Shown here piece after piece: positions 11,157 to 21,983 of a stretch of 64,000 nt of DNA; position 1 is the stretch's first letter; every line of letters begins with the position of its first letter. Position numbers and translations under genes: made by a program. The notes under the pieces are model-generated. The model saw only the letters and a program-made list of their open reading frames with translations, did not search any database and was not told the DNA's origin. The DNA comes from Takakia lepidozioides (taxonomy: Eukaryota > Streptophyta > Takakiopsida > Takakiales > Takakiaceae): positions 1,610,001-1,674,000 of the forward strand of contig CM060732.1 in NCBI GenBank assembly GCA_030704615.1. Reading direction: 5' to 3'.

Positions 11157-13596
11157 CATACAAGATGAAACGAAATTCATCCGATTGGACAACGGATGGT
11201 TGGCCATCTGAATGATTTTTGTTTCCTTTCAAACTTTGCCAGTATGTTCGGTACGCCGTCTCACAGGTCTCGTACGAGTATGACATCAATCGAAATTTGT
11301 TAAATGGCCCAACGGACGGTTGCCCATCCAGATGAGTTTGGTTTGCTTTCAGACTTTGCCAGTATATTCAACATACCATAAGACGGGTTCCAGTGTAATA
11401 TGAGATGAAACGAAATTTGTTTGATGGGCCGACGGATGGATGCCCATCCAAATGATTTTGGTTCGCTTCGAAACTTCCGCAACGTCTTCAGTATACTGTC
11501 TCACAGATCCCTGAGTAATATAAGATGAAATGACATTCGTTCAATGGGCCAATGGCGCGTTCACCTATCATGAAATTTCGCTCATTGCGAAAAAGAATGG
11601 CGGTCGAATGGTTGACCATCCAAATGATTTTTGTTTGCTTTCAAACTTTGTTACTATGTTCAACATACCATGTATCAGGTCCCGGACTAATATGAGATGA
11701 AACAAAATTCATTTGATGGCTGAACAGATGGTTGCCCATCCAAATGATTTTGTTTCGCTTTTAGACTTTGCCAGTGTGTTCAATGTACCATCTAAGAGGT
11801 CCCAGAGTAATATGAGATGAAACGAAATTCGTCCAATGGGCCAACGGAGGGTTGCCCATCCAAATGATTTTCGTTCGTTTCGAAACTTGGCCAGTATGTC
11901 CAATGTACCATCTGACAGGTCCCAGAGTAATATGAGATCAATCGAAATTTGTTCAATGGGCCAATGAGGCGTTCACGTGTCATTCAATTTTGTTCATTGC
12001 GATAAAGAAATCCCCTCGTGGGTGAACGGGTAATGCACCCATTGAACGGATGAAGTTGAAGCCCATCTTTTGCCCGCGTGTGCTTGAATATGTGTGCAAC
12101 ACATGTGCGGAAAAACAAGAGAAGCAACAAACATTTGCCTCCCCAACCACGCCATCGTCTTTCCACCAATTTGTAATTAAATTGAGTTTAAATAAATTTC
12201 AAGCAAATAAATAGGTTTACATTGTCTTTGATTAGGGTTTTCTGCTACGTAACAAATTTTTTTTTGGCTCAATCTTGTTCTCAGGCTTCAACCCTCCCAC
12301 CGCCACATCCCTGCAAAACTTTGGACTAAACAAAAATGATTTTTTTTTTAAATTGTTCTCTTCGCTCACTATTGCTGAACTCTCTATGAAGAGTGCATGA
12401 AGTAGAAGACGAATCAAGTTTGGAATGCAAATTAGGGAAGAAACAATGGTTTTAGGTCATAATGACTTTTGTTCGCTATGAAATTTGGCACGCACGTTGC
12501 ATATGTCGTCATTAGACATATGGTTAAAAAATGGAATGAAAAAAAAATCATGTGCACCCGGCGCCGTCCAACAGGTCCCAAAGTAATAGCACATCAAACG
12601 GAATTCATCCAACAGTTGAACGGATGGTTGCCCATCCAAATCATTTTTGTTTGTTTTCAAACTTTGTCAGTACACCTTTTCACAGGTCCCGGACTAATAT
12701 GAGATGAAACGAAATTCATTTGATGGCTGAACAGATGGTTGCCCATCCAAATGATTTTGGTTCGTTTTCAGACTTTGTCAGTGTGCTCAATGTACCATGT
12801 AAGAAGTCCCAGAGTAATATGAGATGAAACGAAATTCGTCCAATGGGCCAACAGATCGTTGCACATCCAAATGATTTTCGTTCGCTTCGAGACTTGGCCA
12901 GTATGTCCAATGTACCATCTGACAGGTCCCAGAGTAATATGAAATCAATCGAAAGTCATTCAATGGGCCAATGAGGCATTCATGTGTCATCCAATTTTGT
13001 TCATTGCGAAAATAAAATCCTGTCATGGATGAACGGCCAATGCACCCATTGAACGGATGAGGTTGAGGCCCATTTATTGCCCACATGTGCTTGAATATGT
13101 ATGCAACACATGTGCGGAGAACCAATAGAAGAAACAAACATTTGTCTTCCCAACCACGCCCTCGTCCTTCCACCAATTTACAATTAAATTGAGTTTAAAT
13201 GAATTTCAAAGCAAATAAATAGGTTTACATTGTCTTTGATTGGGGTTTTCTACTGCGTAACGATTTTATTTTGCTCAATCTTATTCTCTGGCTTCTACCT
13301 TCCCACTGCTACATCCCTACAAAATTTTGGACCAAACAAAAATGATTTTTTTTTAAAGTATTCACTTGGCTCAGTATTGCAGAACTCTTTATGAAGAGTG
13401 CATGAAGTAAAAGACAAATCAAGTTCGAAGTGCAAATTAGGGAATAAACTATGGTTTTGGGTCCTAATAACTTTTGTTCGCTATGAAATTTGGCACGCAC
13501 GTTGCATATGTCGTCATTAGACACATGGTTCAAAAACGGAATGATAAAAAAATCATGTGCACACAAAAACCCGTCCAACAGGACCAGAGTAATAGC
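11157..13596. repeat. 120-bp tandem repeat with AT-rich linkers (higher-order repeat)
   Basis: Units such as 'ggtcccagagtaatatgaga' begin at 11798 and 11918, exactly 120 bases apart. Blocks of 120-bp units (11157-11990, 12580-12975) alternate with linkers of about 0.6 kb (11990-12575, 12980-13590). The linkers carry 'gcccattgaacggatga', 'acatgtgcgg' and a T/A-rich tail. The two blocks repeat about 1,006 bases apart (11714 and 12720). Because 120 is a multiple of three, the minus strand keeps a 40-codon repeated frame open (GWAT..WPI.ISFHLI). I see no sign that it is translated. The same repeat occurs at 29468, 34030, 40630, 45925 and 47040. Confidence 0.85.
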
Positions 13597-13790
13597 ACAT
13601 CAAACCCGGTTATCAGTGTCACGTCCGTCCGTCAGCGTCAGGTCACTTCAAACCTGACGCTGACGGGACCTCCGTCACTTCAGGTTCGGGGAATATTCAG
13701 GTAAAAATAGTACCAGGTAAAATATTGCCACTTAAGCAGCCACGTCGCCGACACGGTTGCGGTGGGAAATACATTTTGAAAATTAACAAA
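13597..13790 (+). mobile_element. hAT terminus, CCCGG-type end, with target duplication ACATCAAA
   Basis: ACATCAAA (13597-13604) is followed by CCCGGTTATCAG at 13605. The same terminus, outward-facing, closes the insertion at 48646, where its partner carries an independent 8-bp duplication. The first 60 bases hold a hairpin: CAGCGTCAGGT and ACCTGACGCTG around about 8 bases (13630-13668). The uninterrupted target, with ACATCAAA running on into 'cgaaattcatccaacgg', is visible in the 120-bp repeats near 46076. The matching far end with ACATCAAA is at 29809-29831, in the wrong orientation for a simple insertion. Confidence 0.75.
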
Positions 13791-14580
13791 ATGAACACGA
13801 CCGCCAATTCGCTTTGTTTTTCGAAATGAAAAAAGAAATAGGGACCTCCGTATTGGCGGTCATTCATTTTTTTTTTAAAAAGCAAGATTGGCGGACGCAC
13901 TAGAGGTCGCTTTTTTTTTCGAAATAGAAAAAGAAATAGCGACCGCCATATTGGCGGTCGCTTCAATTTTATTTTTTTAAAGCAAGATTGGCGGTCGTAG
14001 TGGCGGTCGCTTTATTTTTTGAATTAAAAAAAGAAATAGCGACCGCTATCTTGGCGGTCGCTTCAATTTATTATTATTTTTAAACAAGATCGGCGGTCGC
14101 ATTGGCGGTCCCCTAATTTAAAAAAGAAAACCAGTGACTGCCGTATTGGCGGTCGCACAATTTTGTAAATATGTACAGAACAAGCGACCGCCATTGGGCG
14201 GTCGCTTAATTTAAGGAATATATAGAAAAACAAACGACCGCCATCAAATATAAAGATTAAAAGCGACCGCCTTACTAGCAGTCGCGTTTTTCTTAAAATA
14301 TTAAAAATAAAAGCGACCACCATATTGGCGGTCGCTTTATTTTAAATATATTAACAAATGAAGCGACCGCCATACCGGCAGTCGCATTATATTTTGAAAT
14401 AAAAAACAATAGCGACCGCCATACGGGCAGTCGCTTAAATTTAAAAATATACAAAATAGAAGTGACAGCAATATTGCACAAAATGAAAGGAAATAAAAGC
14501 GACCGTAGTAGTGGCGGTCGCTTGTTTTTCATATTAAAAAAAAATAGCGACCGTAGTATAGCGGTCGCTTAATTTCAAAT
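13790..14580. repeat. Palindrome array inside the CCCGG-type hAT end
   Basis: About a dozen units share the AGCGACCGCC...GGCGGTCGCT arms described at 9245, here spaced by 'tttaaaaatatacaaaa' type DNA. The array lies between the hAT terminus at 13605 and the promoter of the transposase. It matches 43165-43985, with small unit deletions in either copy. Confidence 0.88.
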
Positions 14581-14675
14581 TTACAACAAATATGGTTGTA
14601 CAGCTTTTTTCGGGTGGGCGCTATTGGTTCGTCATTTATTCATTTCACTTTCATTTCACTTTCATCCCTCTTGGA

Positions 14676-14687
14676 TCATATATAAGG
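14676..14687 (+). promoter_or_regulatory. TATA box of the hAT transposase
   Basis: ATATATAAGG at about 14678 follows two 'tttcactttca' repeats (14638-14665) and precedes the transposase region. The same box is kept in the duplicate at 44087. Position and sequence fit a plant core promoter; no transcription data can be seen. Confidence 0.55.
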
Positions 14688-14989
14688 GAGGAGGGTCACC
14701 AAGTTCCTCACTTCTTTTGGCGCAAACACTTGAGGTTGCTTTGGATGTTCTTTTCCATTGAATGAGAGTGTAGCCCAAGAGGAGGGTGCGCACCTTTTGC
14801 CGTTGTGGCTTCCATCAAAGCCACTTCAGCAAATTGTGTATAAGCTCAACACTACAACCCACATCGACCCACTTGGGTTGCTGACAGGTGTAGAAGTGTT
14901 GGGCTATCGCATTGCACTCTACATTCACAACACGTTCATTTATAGGTGACTGTTTTTTGTTGCTTGCATCGCTAGGTCCCAGGGGAGTG

Positions 14990-17410
14990 GATATTGGGTG
15001 AAGATGAGGGAGGAATGGAGCCCTTGGTATACGACAATCCCGAACACTGTCAGTGCCACTGGTAGTGTTGAGTGCAACCTATGTGGATTAAAAAATTTTA
15101 TCGTAAGGATCGGTTGCTCGCTCACCTCGGCTATAAAGGTGTAAAGAGCGCTGGGGTGGGTTTATGCCCCAAAGCATCTATGCGGGTAAAAAGCCACTTT
15201 ACCCAGTGTGGAGGCAATATTCCAATGTCTTTGGATCTGGACATGACCTCTGAGCATAACACTTCATCTTCCCGTCAGGATGCCCCGATTAGTATCCAGG
15301 GCGACTCTTGTGAGGCTTCGGGTGTCCTTGGACAAGTGGGTTGTGCCAGAGCAACACCTGCTACAACACCTCTTTGTACCCCTACACTTCAACGGAGTAG
15401 AGGATTACAGCAGCAATCCATGCAAGAAGGTCTTAACTTGTGTGTGAAAAGACAGTTGGATAAAAAATGGGCGCAGTTTTTCTTCGAGGGCAACATCCAT
15501 TTAATGTGGCAAGGCTTCCGGCATTTGTTTTTGCCGTTAGAGCAACCTCGGAGTCCAGATCCACGTACGTGCCTCCGACTTATCACAATCTCCGCACATG
15601 ATTGCTAGAAGACGTCATGACCGAGCTTACCCAAAAGGTCAACGATAGGACGAGCGAGTGCATCAGAAAATATAGAAGCACTATATGTGCCGATGGTTGG
15701 AGTTCTGTCACAAACAGACCGTTGTTCAATGTCATGCTCGTATGTCCAGCTGGGGAACAATTCTTGGGATCGATCGACACTAGCGGCGAGAAGAAAGATG
15801 GATATTATCAATGCCAACTATTGACGGACTTCATCGAACAGGTCGGAAGTGATAGAATCGTGCAAATATGCACAGACAATGCCGCTAACATGAGAAACAC
15901 TGCAGACATGTTGTTGGCACGTTATCCTCAATGTACTATCAAGTTGTGCTGTCATATCCTTGACCTTCTTTTGGAGATGGGGGAAAGACAGAGGTGAAAA
16001 CTGATGAAACAACTTGTCAAGCGAGCGAAGACTGTTGTGTCGTTCATCCATACACACCACATTCATTTGGCAATATATAGGAGGCACGAACCCAAATGCA
16101 GCCTCCGCAAATCCTCGAATAGACTTGCATTATGCGCGGGCTTTGCTCAATCTATTCTTGCTCGACAATACCATGCTCCGAGACGACGCTGATGCCAAGG
16201 CCGGCCTCGTGCGAGTGCTCATGCGACTGGCTCCGCCGAACCATGCAGAGAGAGCTATATCCGAGTACCAATGCTTTTCAGATCGCCGCGACCCTTTTGA
16301 GGACATGCCGGATCCAAAAGAGCTCAATATGCTGCCACATGAATGGTGGGATCTGATTGGAGCTGGAGCAAGAATATTGGCTCTCATTTCTCTCTCTCCA
16401 ATATTTATTTCTCTTTGAAATGGATGAATTTCGGCGCCGAAATTCGTCTGAACCCGACACTTGAGAGAATCATCTGCCTCCGATAGTGAAGATGGATCCG
16501 ATGATGCTCCCGAAAATGCGTATGACCCGTTTACATTCACAGAGGAGGATGCTTATATCCAGCCGATCTTTGATAACCTTCTTGAAGAAGTGCGTATCGC
16601 AGATGAAGGTGAAGCTGCAATTGTGTCATCCCTAGAACATGGTCCTCAAAATGAAGTTGGGATCGACCCTCGGCCCCCACTACACGCTGAAGCCACCGGT
16701 AGTGCCTCAATGGAGCTTAGGGGTGATGTACTGCCAGGACCGATCGACGTACGCAACCCTGTTCATACAAACGATGGTGTCGAATCCATTATACAGTCGA
16801 CGGGACGGGATCATGCCTCACCGATATGACCAGCTCCACCACAATGCCAAAACCAATCCAGCTCCCCATCAACACAGCGGGCATTAAGGAGCAACAGGGT
16901 TGATCTGTTTTCCACACGCATGTATCATTCTGCTGCATTTGACCGGGCGGAAGTTGAAGCATCGGATGATGACAACCTGCCACTACAATTCCACCTTAAC
17001 CGACGTGTTGCACATCAGACCCGTGGTTCCTCACATGCCGGACTATGTAATGCCGATCCATCTCGGGCAGTCCCCCCTCCGGTACCTCCTTCGAGACCAC
17101 CTTCGATTGCGTCCCAAGTCCATAAACGACAGAGAACAGTCCAACCTTTTGTAGGCGATCGGCCCACAAACAGGCCAGATACCGTGGATGGTATTCAAGA
17201 CCGGAGCAGGAGTCGACCTCAGAGAGAACTAGGTTCGAGGTCGCTTGCAGATTCAAAGGCCTGGACATATGAGGTCGGATAGGGAGGACGATTCCAGCAC
17301 TAATCATGGCAACGGTGGTGAAGTCGAGGGTGACCCGGATTTTCAACCCATCGGAGCATTAGGATTAGGATCTTCTTCGTCCCGCCGTCGAAGCAGTAGA
17401 AGGAATTGAA
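14990..17410 (+). pseudogene. hAT transposase, DUF659 type (copy 1, middle deleted)
   Basis: This was a cut-and-paste transposase. In order I see a BED-like finger (CNLC near 15075, then LLAHLGYK and GLCPK to about 15180), a Ser/Thr-rich linker, and the DUF659 core at 15660-15990 (ICADGWSSVTNRPLFNVML, FLGSIDTSG, CTDNAANM, then a CCHILDLLLE segment). After about 16107 the text jumps to the C-terminal part: LHYARALLNLFLLDN and, near 16345, PHEWWDLIGAGA, the hAT dimerisation motif. An acidic tail (SASDSEDGSDD, 16470-16510) and an Arg/Ser-rich end near 17409 follow. Frames change near 15090, 15600, 16000, 16420 and 16830, and there are several stops, so it is dead. The duplicate at 44407 keeps the middle part that is missing here. 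The superfamily is well supported; exon structure is not resolved. Confidence 0.85.
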
Positions 17411-17702
17411 GCAAAATAGTTGTAGGCATGCATCAGCACTTTTTAGTGGACATGTTTATATTTCTGTACTGAAGTAATACCAATGTGATCATTGTCACTA
17501 TGAGTATTTGTATTATTGTTGTGTATGTGTTGGAAAATAAAAGATGTTGCCCATGTGTATACCAGCCAAAATGTCGGCCAAAGGCCCCGTCACTTGCTCA
17601 TGTTTGTGTTCGGTGATTTGCTTGTGGAATGGAGAAAAATTGTGCCATGCTTCCAACTGTGCATTCATTTTTATTTAAATGGAGCAACCGCCAAGGTGGC
17701 GG

Positions 17703-17785
17703 TCGCTTCTACGAGGTCTGCCCTCCGCGTGGGAGCGAGGAATGAGGAGGGGGGGGGGCATATAAGCTCCCAGTCATTATTTTGG
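17703..17785 (+). promoter_or_regulatory. Promoter-like module 1
   Basis: The module reads 'cgcttctacgaggtctgcc', then a 'gagcgaggaatgaggagg' stretch, a G-run, and CATATAAG at 17759-17766. Three further copies follow downstream. It lies directly after a GGCGGTCGCT palindrome arm. Confidence 0.45.
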
Positions 17786-17919
17786 AAATGAAGCGACCGC
17801 CAGTACTGGCGGTCGTTTTTTTGTTTTTTTTTGTTGGAAATGGAGCGACCGCCATTTATGGCGGTCGCTTATATTTTAATTGTTTTGAAAATGAAAATGG
17901 AGAGACCGCCAAGGTGGCG

Positions 17920-18010
17920 GTTGCTTCTACGAAGTGTGCCCCGCGCATGGAGCGAGGAGTGAGGCGGGGGGAAGGGGGGCATATAAGCTCCGGGACAATC
18001 TCCCCTCACT
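17920..18010 (+). promoter_or_regulatory. Promoter-like module 2
   Basis: Second copy: 'ttgcttctacgaagtgtgcc', G-rich stretch, CATATAAG at 17980-17987, then 'aatctcccctcactt'. It starts 221 bases after module 1, counted from TATA box to TATA box. Confidence 0.45.
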
Positions 18011-18159
18011 TCGCTTGAAGTTCTTTTTTGTTTTTATAAATGCAGCGGCCGCCATTACTGGCGGTCGTTTTTTTTTTTTTTTTGGCGATTTGGAGCGACC
18101 GCCATTTGTGGCGGTCGTTTTTTTTTTTTTAAAAAATAGAGCGACCGCCATGGTGGCGG

Positions 18160-18250
18160 TTGCTTCTACGAGGTCTGCTCTGCGTGAGCGAGGAATGAGG
18201 GGGGGCGGGGGCATATAAGCCCTCAATCATTCTCCCCTCACTTCCATTAC
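18160..18250 (+). promoter_or_regulatory. Promoter-like module 3
   Basis: Third copy, with CATATAAG at 18212-18219 and the 'tctcccctcacttcc' initiator-like end. It is 232 bases after module 2. Confidence 0.45.
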
Positions 18251-19007
18251 TGGCAGTTTTTGTTTTTACAAAATGCAGTGACCGCCATTTCTGGCGGTTG
18301 CTGTAATGGTTATTTTTTAAGATGCAGCGACCGCCATTACAGGCGGTCGCTTTTATTTTAATTATTTTTGAAATGAAGCGACCGCCTATGTTTGCGGTCG
18401 CTTATTTATTTTAAATGTTTCTTAAATGAAGCGACCACCTATGTTGGCGGTCGCTTATTTATTTTAAATGTTTTGAAAATGAAGCGACCGCCTTTGCTGG
18501 CGGTCGCTTATTTTTTTTAAAGTTTTTTTAAATGAAGCGACCGCCTATGTTGGCGGTCGCATTTTTTGTTTTAAAGTTTTTGAAAATGAAGCAACCGCCT
18601 ATGTTGGCGGTCGCTTATTTATTTTAAAGTTTTTGAAAATGAAGCAACCACCTATGTTGGCGGTCGCTTATTTATTTTAAATGTTTCGAAAATGAACCGA
18701 CCGCCAATGCTGGCGGTCACTTATTTTTTTAATTTTTTTAAAAATGAAGCGATCGCCTATGTTGGCGGTCGCTTATTTATTTTAAATTTTTTGAAAATGA
18801 ACCGACCGCCTATGTTGGCGGTCGCTTACTTATTTTAAATGTTTTGAAAATGAAGCGACCGCCTATGCTGGCGGTCGCTTATTTGTTTTAAATGTTTTTT
18901 TAATGAAGCGACCGCATATGTTGGCGGTCGCTTATTTATTTTAAAGTTTTTGAAAATTAAGCGTTTTAATTTTTTTTTAAATGAAGCGACCGCCTATGTT
19001 GTTGGTC

Positions 19008-19042
<35 letters not shown>

Positions 19043-19127
19043 CCCGAAAAATGGAGCGACCGCCAGTTTTGCCAGTCGCTTATTTTTTTACTATCCGGAA
19101 AATCGAGCGACCGCCAAGTTGGCGGTC

Positions 19128-19215
19128 GCTTCTAGAAGATTCGCCCTGCACGTGGCCCGAGAAATGAAGGCGGGAGGGGATATAAGCCAAGGGAGGCTTA
19201 TTCTCCTCACTTCCT
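19128..19215 (+). promoter_or_regulatory. Promoter-like module 4, nearest to the coiled-coil ORF
   Basis: Fourth and most diverged copy: 'cgcttctagaagattcgccc', then GATATAAGCC at about 19179 and 'ttctcctcacttcctctcc'. It is about 320 bases upstream of the ATG at 19501, so it is the best candidate promoter for that ORF. Confidence 0.5.
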
Positions 19216-19500
19216 CTCCACACAACTTCTGTGTGCGTGACATTTCATTATTCCACGACACGTAGTCACGTGGAGAAGGAGGCCATTGGTTGGGTGGGGG
19301 GTATTTTTTGCCGCGATTTCTGTGAGGTCGTTGCAGAATGCTCCCATAGGCCCTCATCTGGCTTCCAGGATCATTTTATTCTACAAAATTAGCTTTTAGG
19401 AACTATTTTCACACCTACTCAAACCTACTTAACGGGGGAAGGGTTTAGAGTTACGTCTTTTTAGAAAACCTCGTTTAGTGTTGCTCCGATTGTTGTAGAA

Positions 19501-20260
19501 TGGCAGAGGGCCAGGACGATGACCGTCATGGAAGAGATGACCCCAATGAACATGGACCGCCCCCTAAGATTTGGAGTACATCCCGGACACGTTCGGAATA
19601 CAACCGGCTGCAACGTTAGAGGAACAACTAGCGGAAAGAGACCAGCGAATCAGGACCCTGCAGGACCGACTAGACTGGCAAACACTGCGCATAGCCGAAT
19701 TGGAAGCTAGATTGCAAGACATGCCTCCAAACAATGAAGGCACTGTTGTCCATAATGAGGTTCGAACAAACGTTGTGGACATAGACGCGGAGTTTGCGAT
19801 GCCCGATTGCAGTATTGACCTCATCATTCAGGAAGTTACGGACGTCCTTGACCCTGTGGCCGATAAAACCATGGTTGAGGAACAACAAATTGCGTATGAG
19901 AGAAGGAGGAAAAGAAAAGAACCAGTACTGGAAACCGGGGAATGCTCGAGGGTCGCCATTCAATCGGAGATGAACCCGATATTAGATGTCGACCGCGTTA
20001 CAAATGAGCGGGACATTGCCATGACAACTACATGGCGCTTGTCCAAAACGCTGGAGATTCAGGCATGGGTCCCATTGAATAGCGATTGGGAGAATTGGGT
20101 ACAATGGGCGACCCATTTGGCCTCCAGAGAAGCACGGGTAGAGCGGGCACTGTCAGGCTTGCAACGTGTCGCACGCATATCGAACCGTAGCGTTGATAGC
20201 ATTTATGCCAACATGCAAAGGTATAACGATCTCCGCATCGCATCAAGCATGTTCCACTAG
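19501..20260 (+). pseudogene. hAT-associated coiled-coil ORF (ORF2), one frameshift
   Basis: I do not recognise a known family. An ATG at 19501 opens a frame with an Asp/Arg/His-rich start (AEGQDDDRHGRDD). It runs to a stop near 19620. The overlapping frame from 19571 continues to 20260 (229 codons), so one indel near 19570-19620 probably separates the two parts. The main frame has a coiled coil (LEEQLAERDQRIRTLQDRL), an acidic middle (VDIDAEFAMPDCSIDLI) with a basic patch (RRRKRKEP), and a C-terminal part rich in Trp (WENWVQWATHLASRE). A degenerate relative lies on the minus strand at 47500-48010 inside the hAT insertion, so this is a recurring gene of the hAT family. Its role is unknown; a DNA-binding partner of the transposase is only a guess. 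Confidence 0.6.
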
Positions 20261-20700
20261 AAGCATTCGTGTCATTAACCACTGGGGTAACGACTCATTT
20301 TGAGTCGTAAAAGTCAAAAAATGGGATCGACTGGAAGTTACAAACGACTAGTTACAACAGACGTGGTAGTTGGGTTGGACATCCAATGATTGGAGTGGTA
20401 AAGGACACAGACGCGCGAACAACTGCTCAGCGATTAATGCGATTAATGCTGAAGAACCACGTGGCGTAACCAGGCCGGCCGCCCGTGTGTCTTTCTTTTT
20501 GGGCTGACTTTGACTTCTCCCTCCGGATGAGTGGACTGACTCACCCGGGGCGCGGTGACACATGGACACGGACGTGGATGCGGACGTGGACGCCGATGTG
20601 GCGGCACCGCGACGAGCGGCAATGCTGCCGCGTGGCCACGGGCCCAAGACGCCACATCGCAGTCGGCCACAAACTTGGAGTGCTGCATGTCACGTGGCAA
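20256..20700. repeat. Dispersed repeat, inverted copy of 58125-58612
   Basis: Homology starts at CTAGAAGCATTCGTGTCAT, overlapping the stop of the ORF before it, and includes CACTGGGGTAACGACTC. A perfect small palindrome, ACGACTCATTTTGAGTCGT, lies at about 20288-20307. It continues through 'aacaactgctcagcgattaa' to the GC-rich stretch 'ggacgtggacgccgatgtgg'. It probably is one end of another transposon, but I cannot name the family. Confidence 0.6.
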
Positions 20701-21350
20701 CAGCGACTGACAAAGTCGACCACACAACTGCCGGCAGACGAATCCACGGGGACCACGTGGAGAGTGTGTGGGTCAACGCGTGGCGTCTTCCCCATGCAAT
20801 GGCAGTGAGGGGTACGACTGCTAGTGGAAAGACACAGAGTGCTTGTGCCCTCTCGGGACTGCTTTGGCCACTACAGTAGGAAAGCACTGCAATCGAGCAC
20901 TTGTAGTGGTTTGTGTGAGTTGTCCAAATGACCTGCATTCTAAGCTGAAAGTATGGCTCTGATGCATTCTAGTGGTTTTAGTGGTTCACCCATATGCAGG
21001 GGGAATTGAGAAGCAATGATACTGGGCGAGACTCAGAACACAGACCACAATGCATGCACAACATCACGCTAATGAACCAAATAGACGTAGTCCAGGGAGA
21101 CCAAAGACCATCACACATACACATAGAAGGTGGACGGACACGATGACAAGTCAGGGTTATGAGATATTACATTCAAATAAGAGACCGTCACGGCACACCT
21201 GCGTATGAGCAAGACAAAATGCCAACATACATGGTTGCCGGACATCACATAAACTGTCATGGCCCAAATGTTCAAAACTGGTAACGTGAGTATCATACAC
21301 ACTTCTATGAGTATCATTACACACCCAACAGGGACTACAAACATGAAATC
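20701..21350. other. Unassigned stretch
   Basis: No conserved ORF is visible. An inverted CCACTACA...TGTAGTGG pair (20868-20910) resembles two CACTA-type ends facing each other, but no matching partner ends or 3-bp duplications were found, so no element boundary is drawn here. Confidence 0.3.
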
Positions 21351-21640
21351 TCACTTGATACTTTCACCTTTCCTCATACTCTTCTCCTGCCACAGAGTCA
21401 CCGTGCCTTTTACGTGCGCTAGTGTGGTCTGGGGGGGGGCATCGTCCACATTTGGGCAAGGCAATGTAACACTTGGAAGCATGATCTCGTGGACTTTCAC
21501 CTTGTACCACCCGGAACGAATGTCCTTGCAATGGAACTTGTCAACCCCGGCTATTCCCACCACTTCCGCCTTTGCGGCGGCTGTCTTTGACCGCTTGTCA
21601 TTGGGGTTCAGGAGAAACACAGGATCTGATATCTGCAGAC
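21351..21640 (-). pseudogene. CACTA-associated protein, C-terminal TNP1/En/Spm-like domain
   Basis: The minus-strand frame ending at 21351 reads VFLLNPNDKRSKTAAAKAEV, then VGIAGVDKFHCKDIRSGWYK, then a V..P.V.LP.P segment and LAHVKGTVTLWQ. This order (hydrophobic start, 'VA.A.VVG..G', 'GW.KV.V', 'LP.PN', and a final Ala/His-Val-Lys-Gly with Trp) fits the TNP1/En/Spm-like domain found at the C-terminus of CACTA tnpA-type proteins. It is the last exon of the decayed gene that starts near 24543. Assignment rests on pattern, not on a search. Confidence 0.55.
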
Positions 21641-21983
21641 ACCAACATCAGGGTCCACTCAGCAACAAACATAGCAATGACAGGGTGAAAGTCAAGCACA
21701 GCTGGGCATTGAAACGATCTTGGTTGCCACGATACTGAATCAACAGCAAATTTATGGTGTACCAACGTACCTTGAAGCGAGGCTCGTCGTTGAGGGTGGC
21801 AACTGAGGAAAGCTGCCCACGTGTCTTCAACTGCAGCAGCAAAAAGAGGTTTAGTCAGACGGATAAGAATAACATGAACTCTGGTGGCTGCAATGGTATA
21901 AACACACCTCCACGGAGCAAGAAACCAACCAAGTAAGTTTGCGGAGAGGGGCTGGGAACAACCATACCTTGGGCGCTGCCTCC

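Larger units (their letters stand above)
17670..19135. repeat. Palindrome array interleaved with promoter-like modules
   Basis: About twenty AGCGACCGCC...GGCGGTCGCT units occur here, with spacers such as 'ttatttattttaaatgtttt'. Many centres read TATGTT or TATGCT. Between 17700 and 18250, and again at 19130, the palindrome runs directly into a G-rich TATA-containing module (listed separately). A run of about 35 T lies at 19008-19042. The array separates the transposase from the coiled-coil ORF. Confidence 0.88.

Noticed and set aside
11300-13176. Small proteins of 60-130 codons (GWATIRWPI type) on the minus strand
   Set aside because: They are readings of the 120-bp repeat, whose length is a multiple of three. 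They start and stop at chance mutations.
13697-14532. Phe/Arg-rich and transmembrane-like frames
   Set aside because: They are translations of palindromes and A/T spacers (RPPIWRSLFLF type) and follow the repeat unit.
15389-16540. Minus-strand frames opposite the transposase
   Set aside because: They are shadows of the plus-strand coding region and have no domain of their own.
20868-20910. CCACTACA...TGTAGTGG as head-to-head CACTA ends of the element with the FCP1 gene
   Set aside because: The pair is only about 43 bases long in total, and no matching right end was found beyond 24543.
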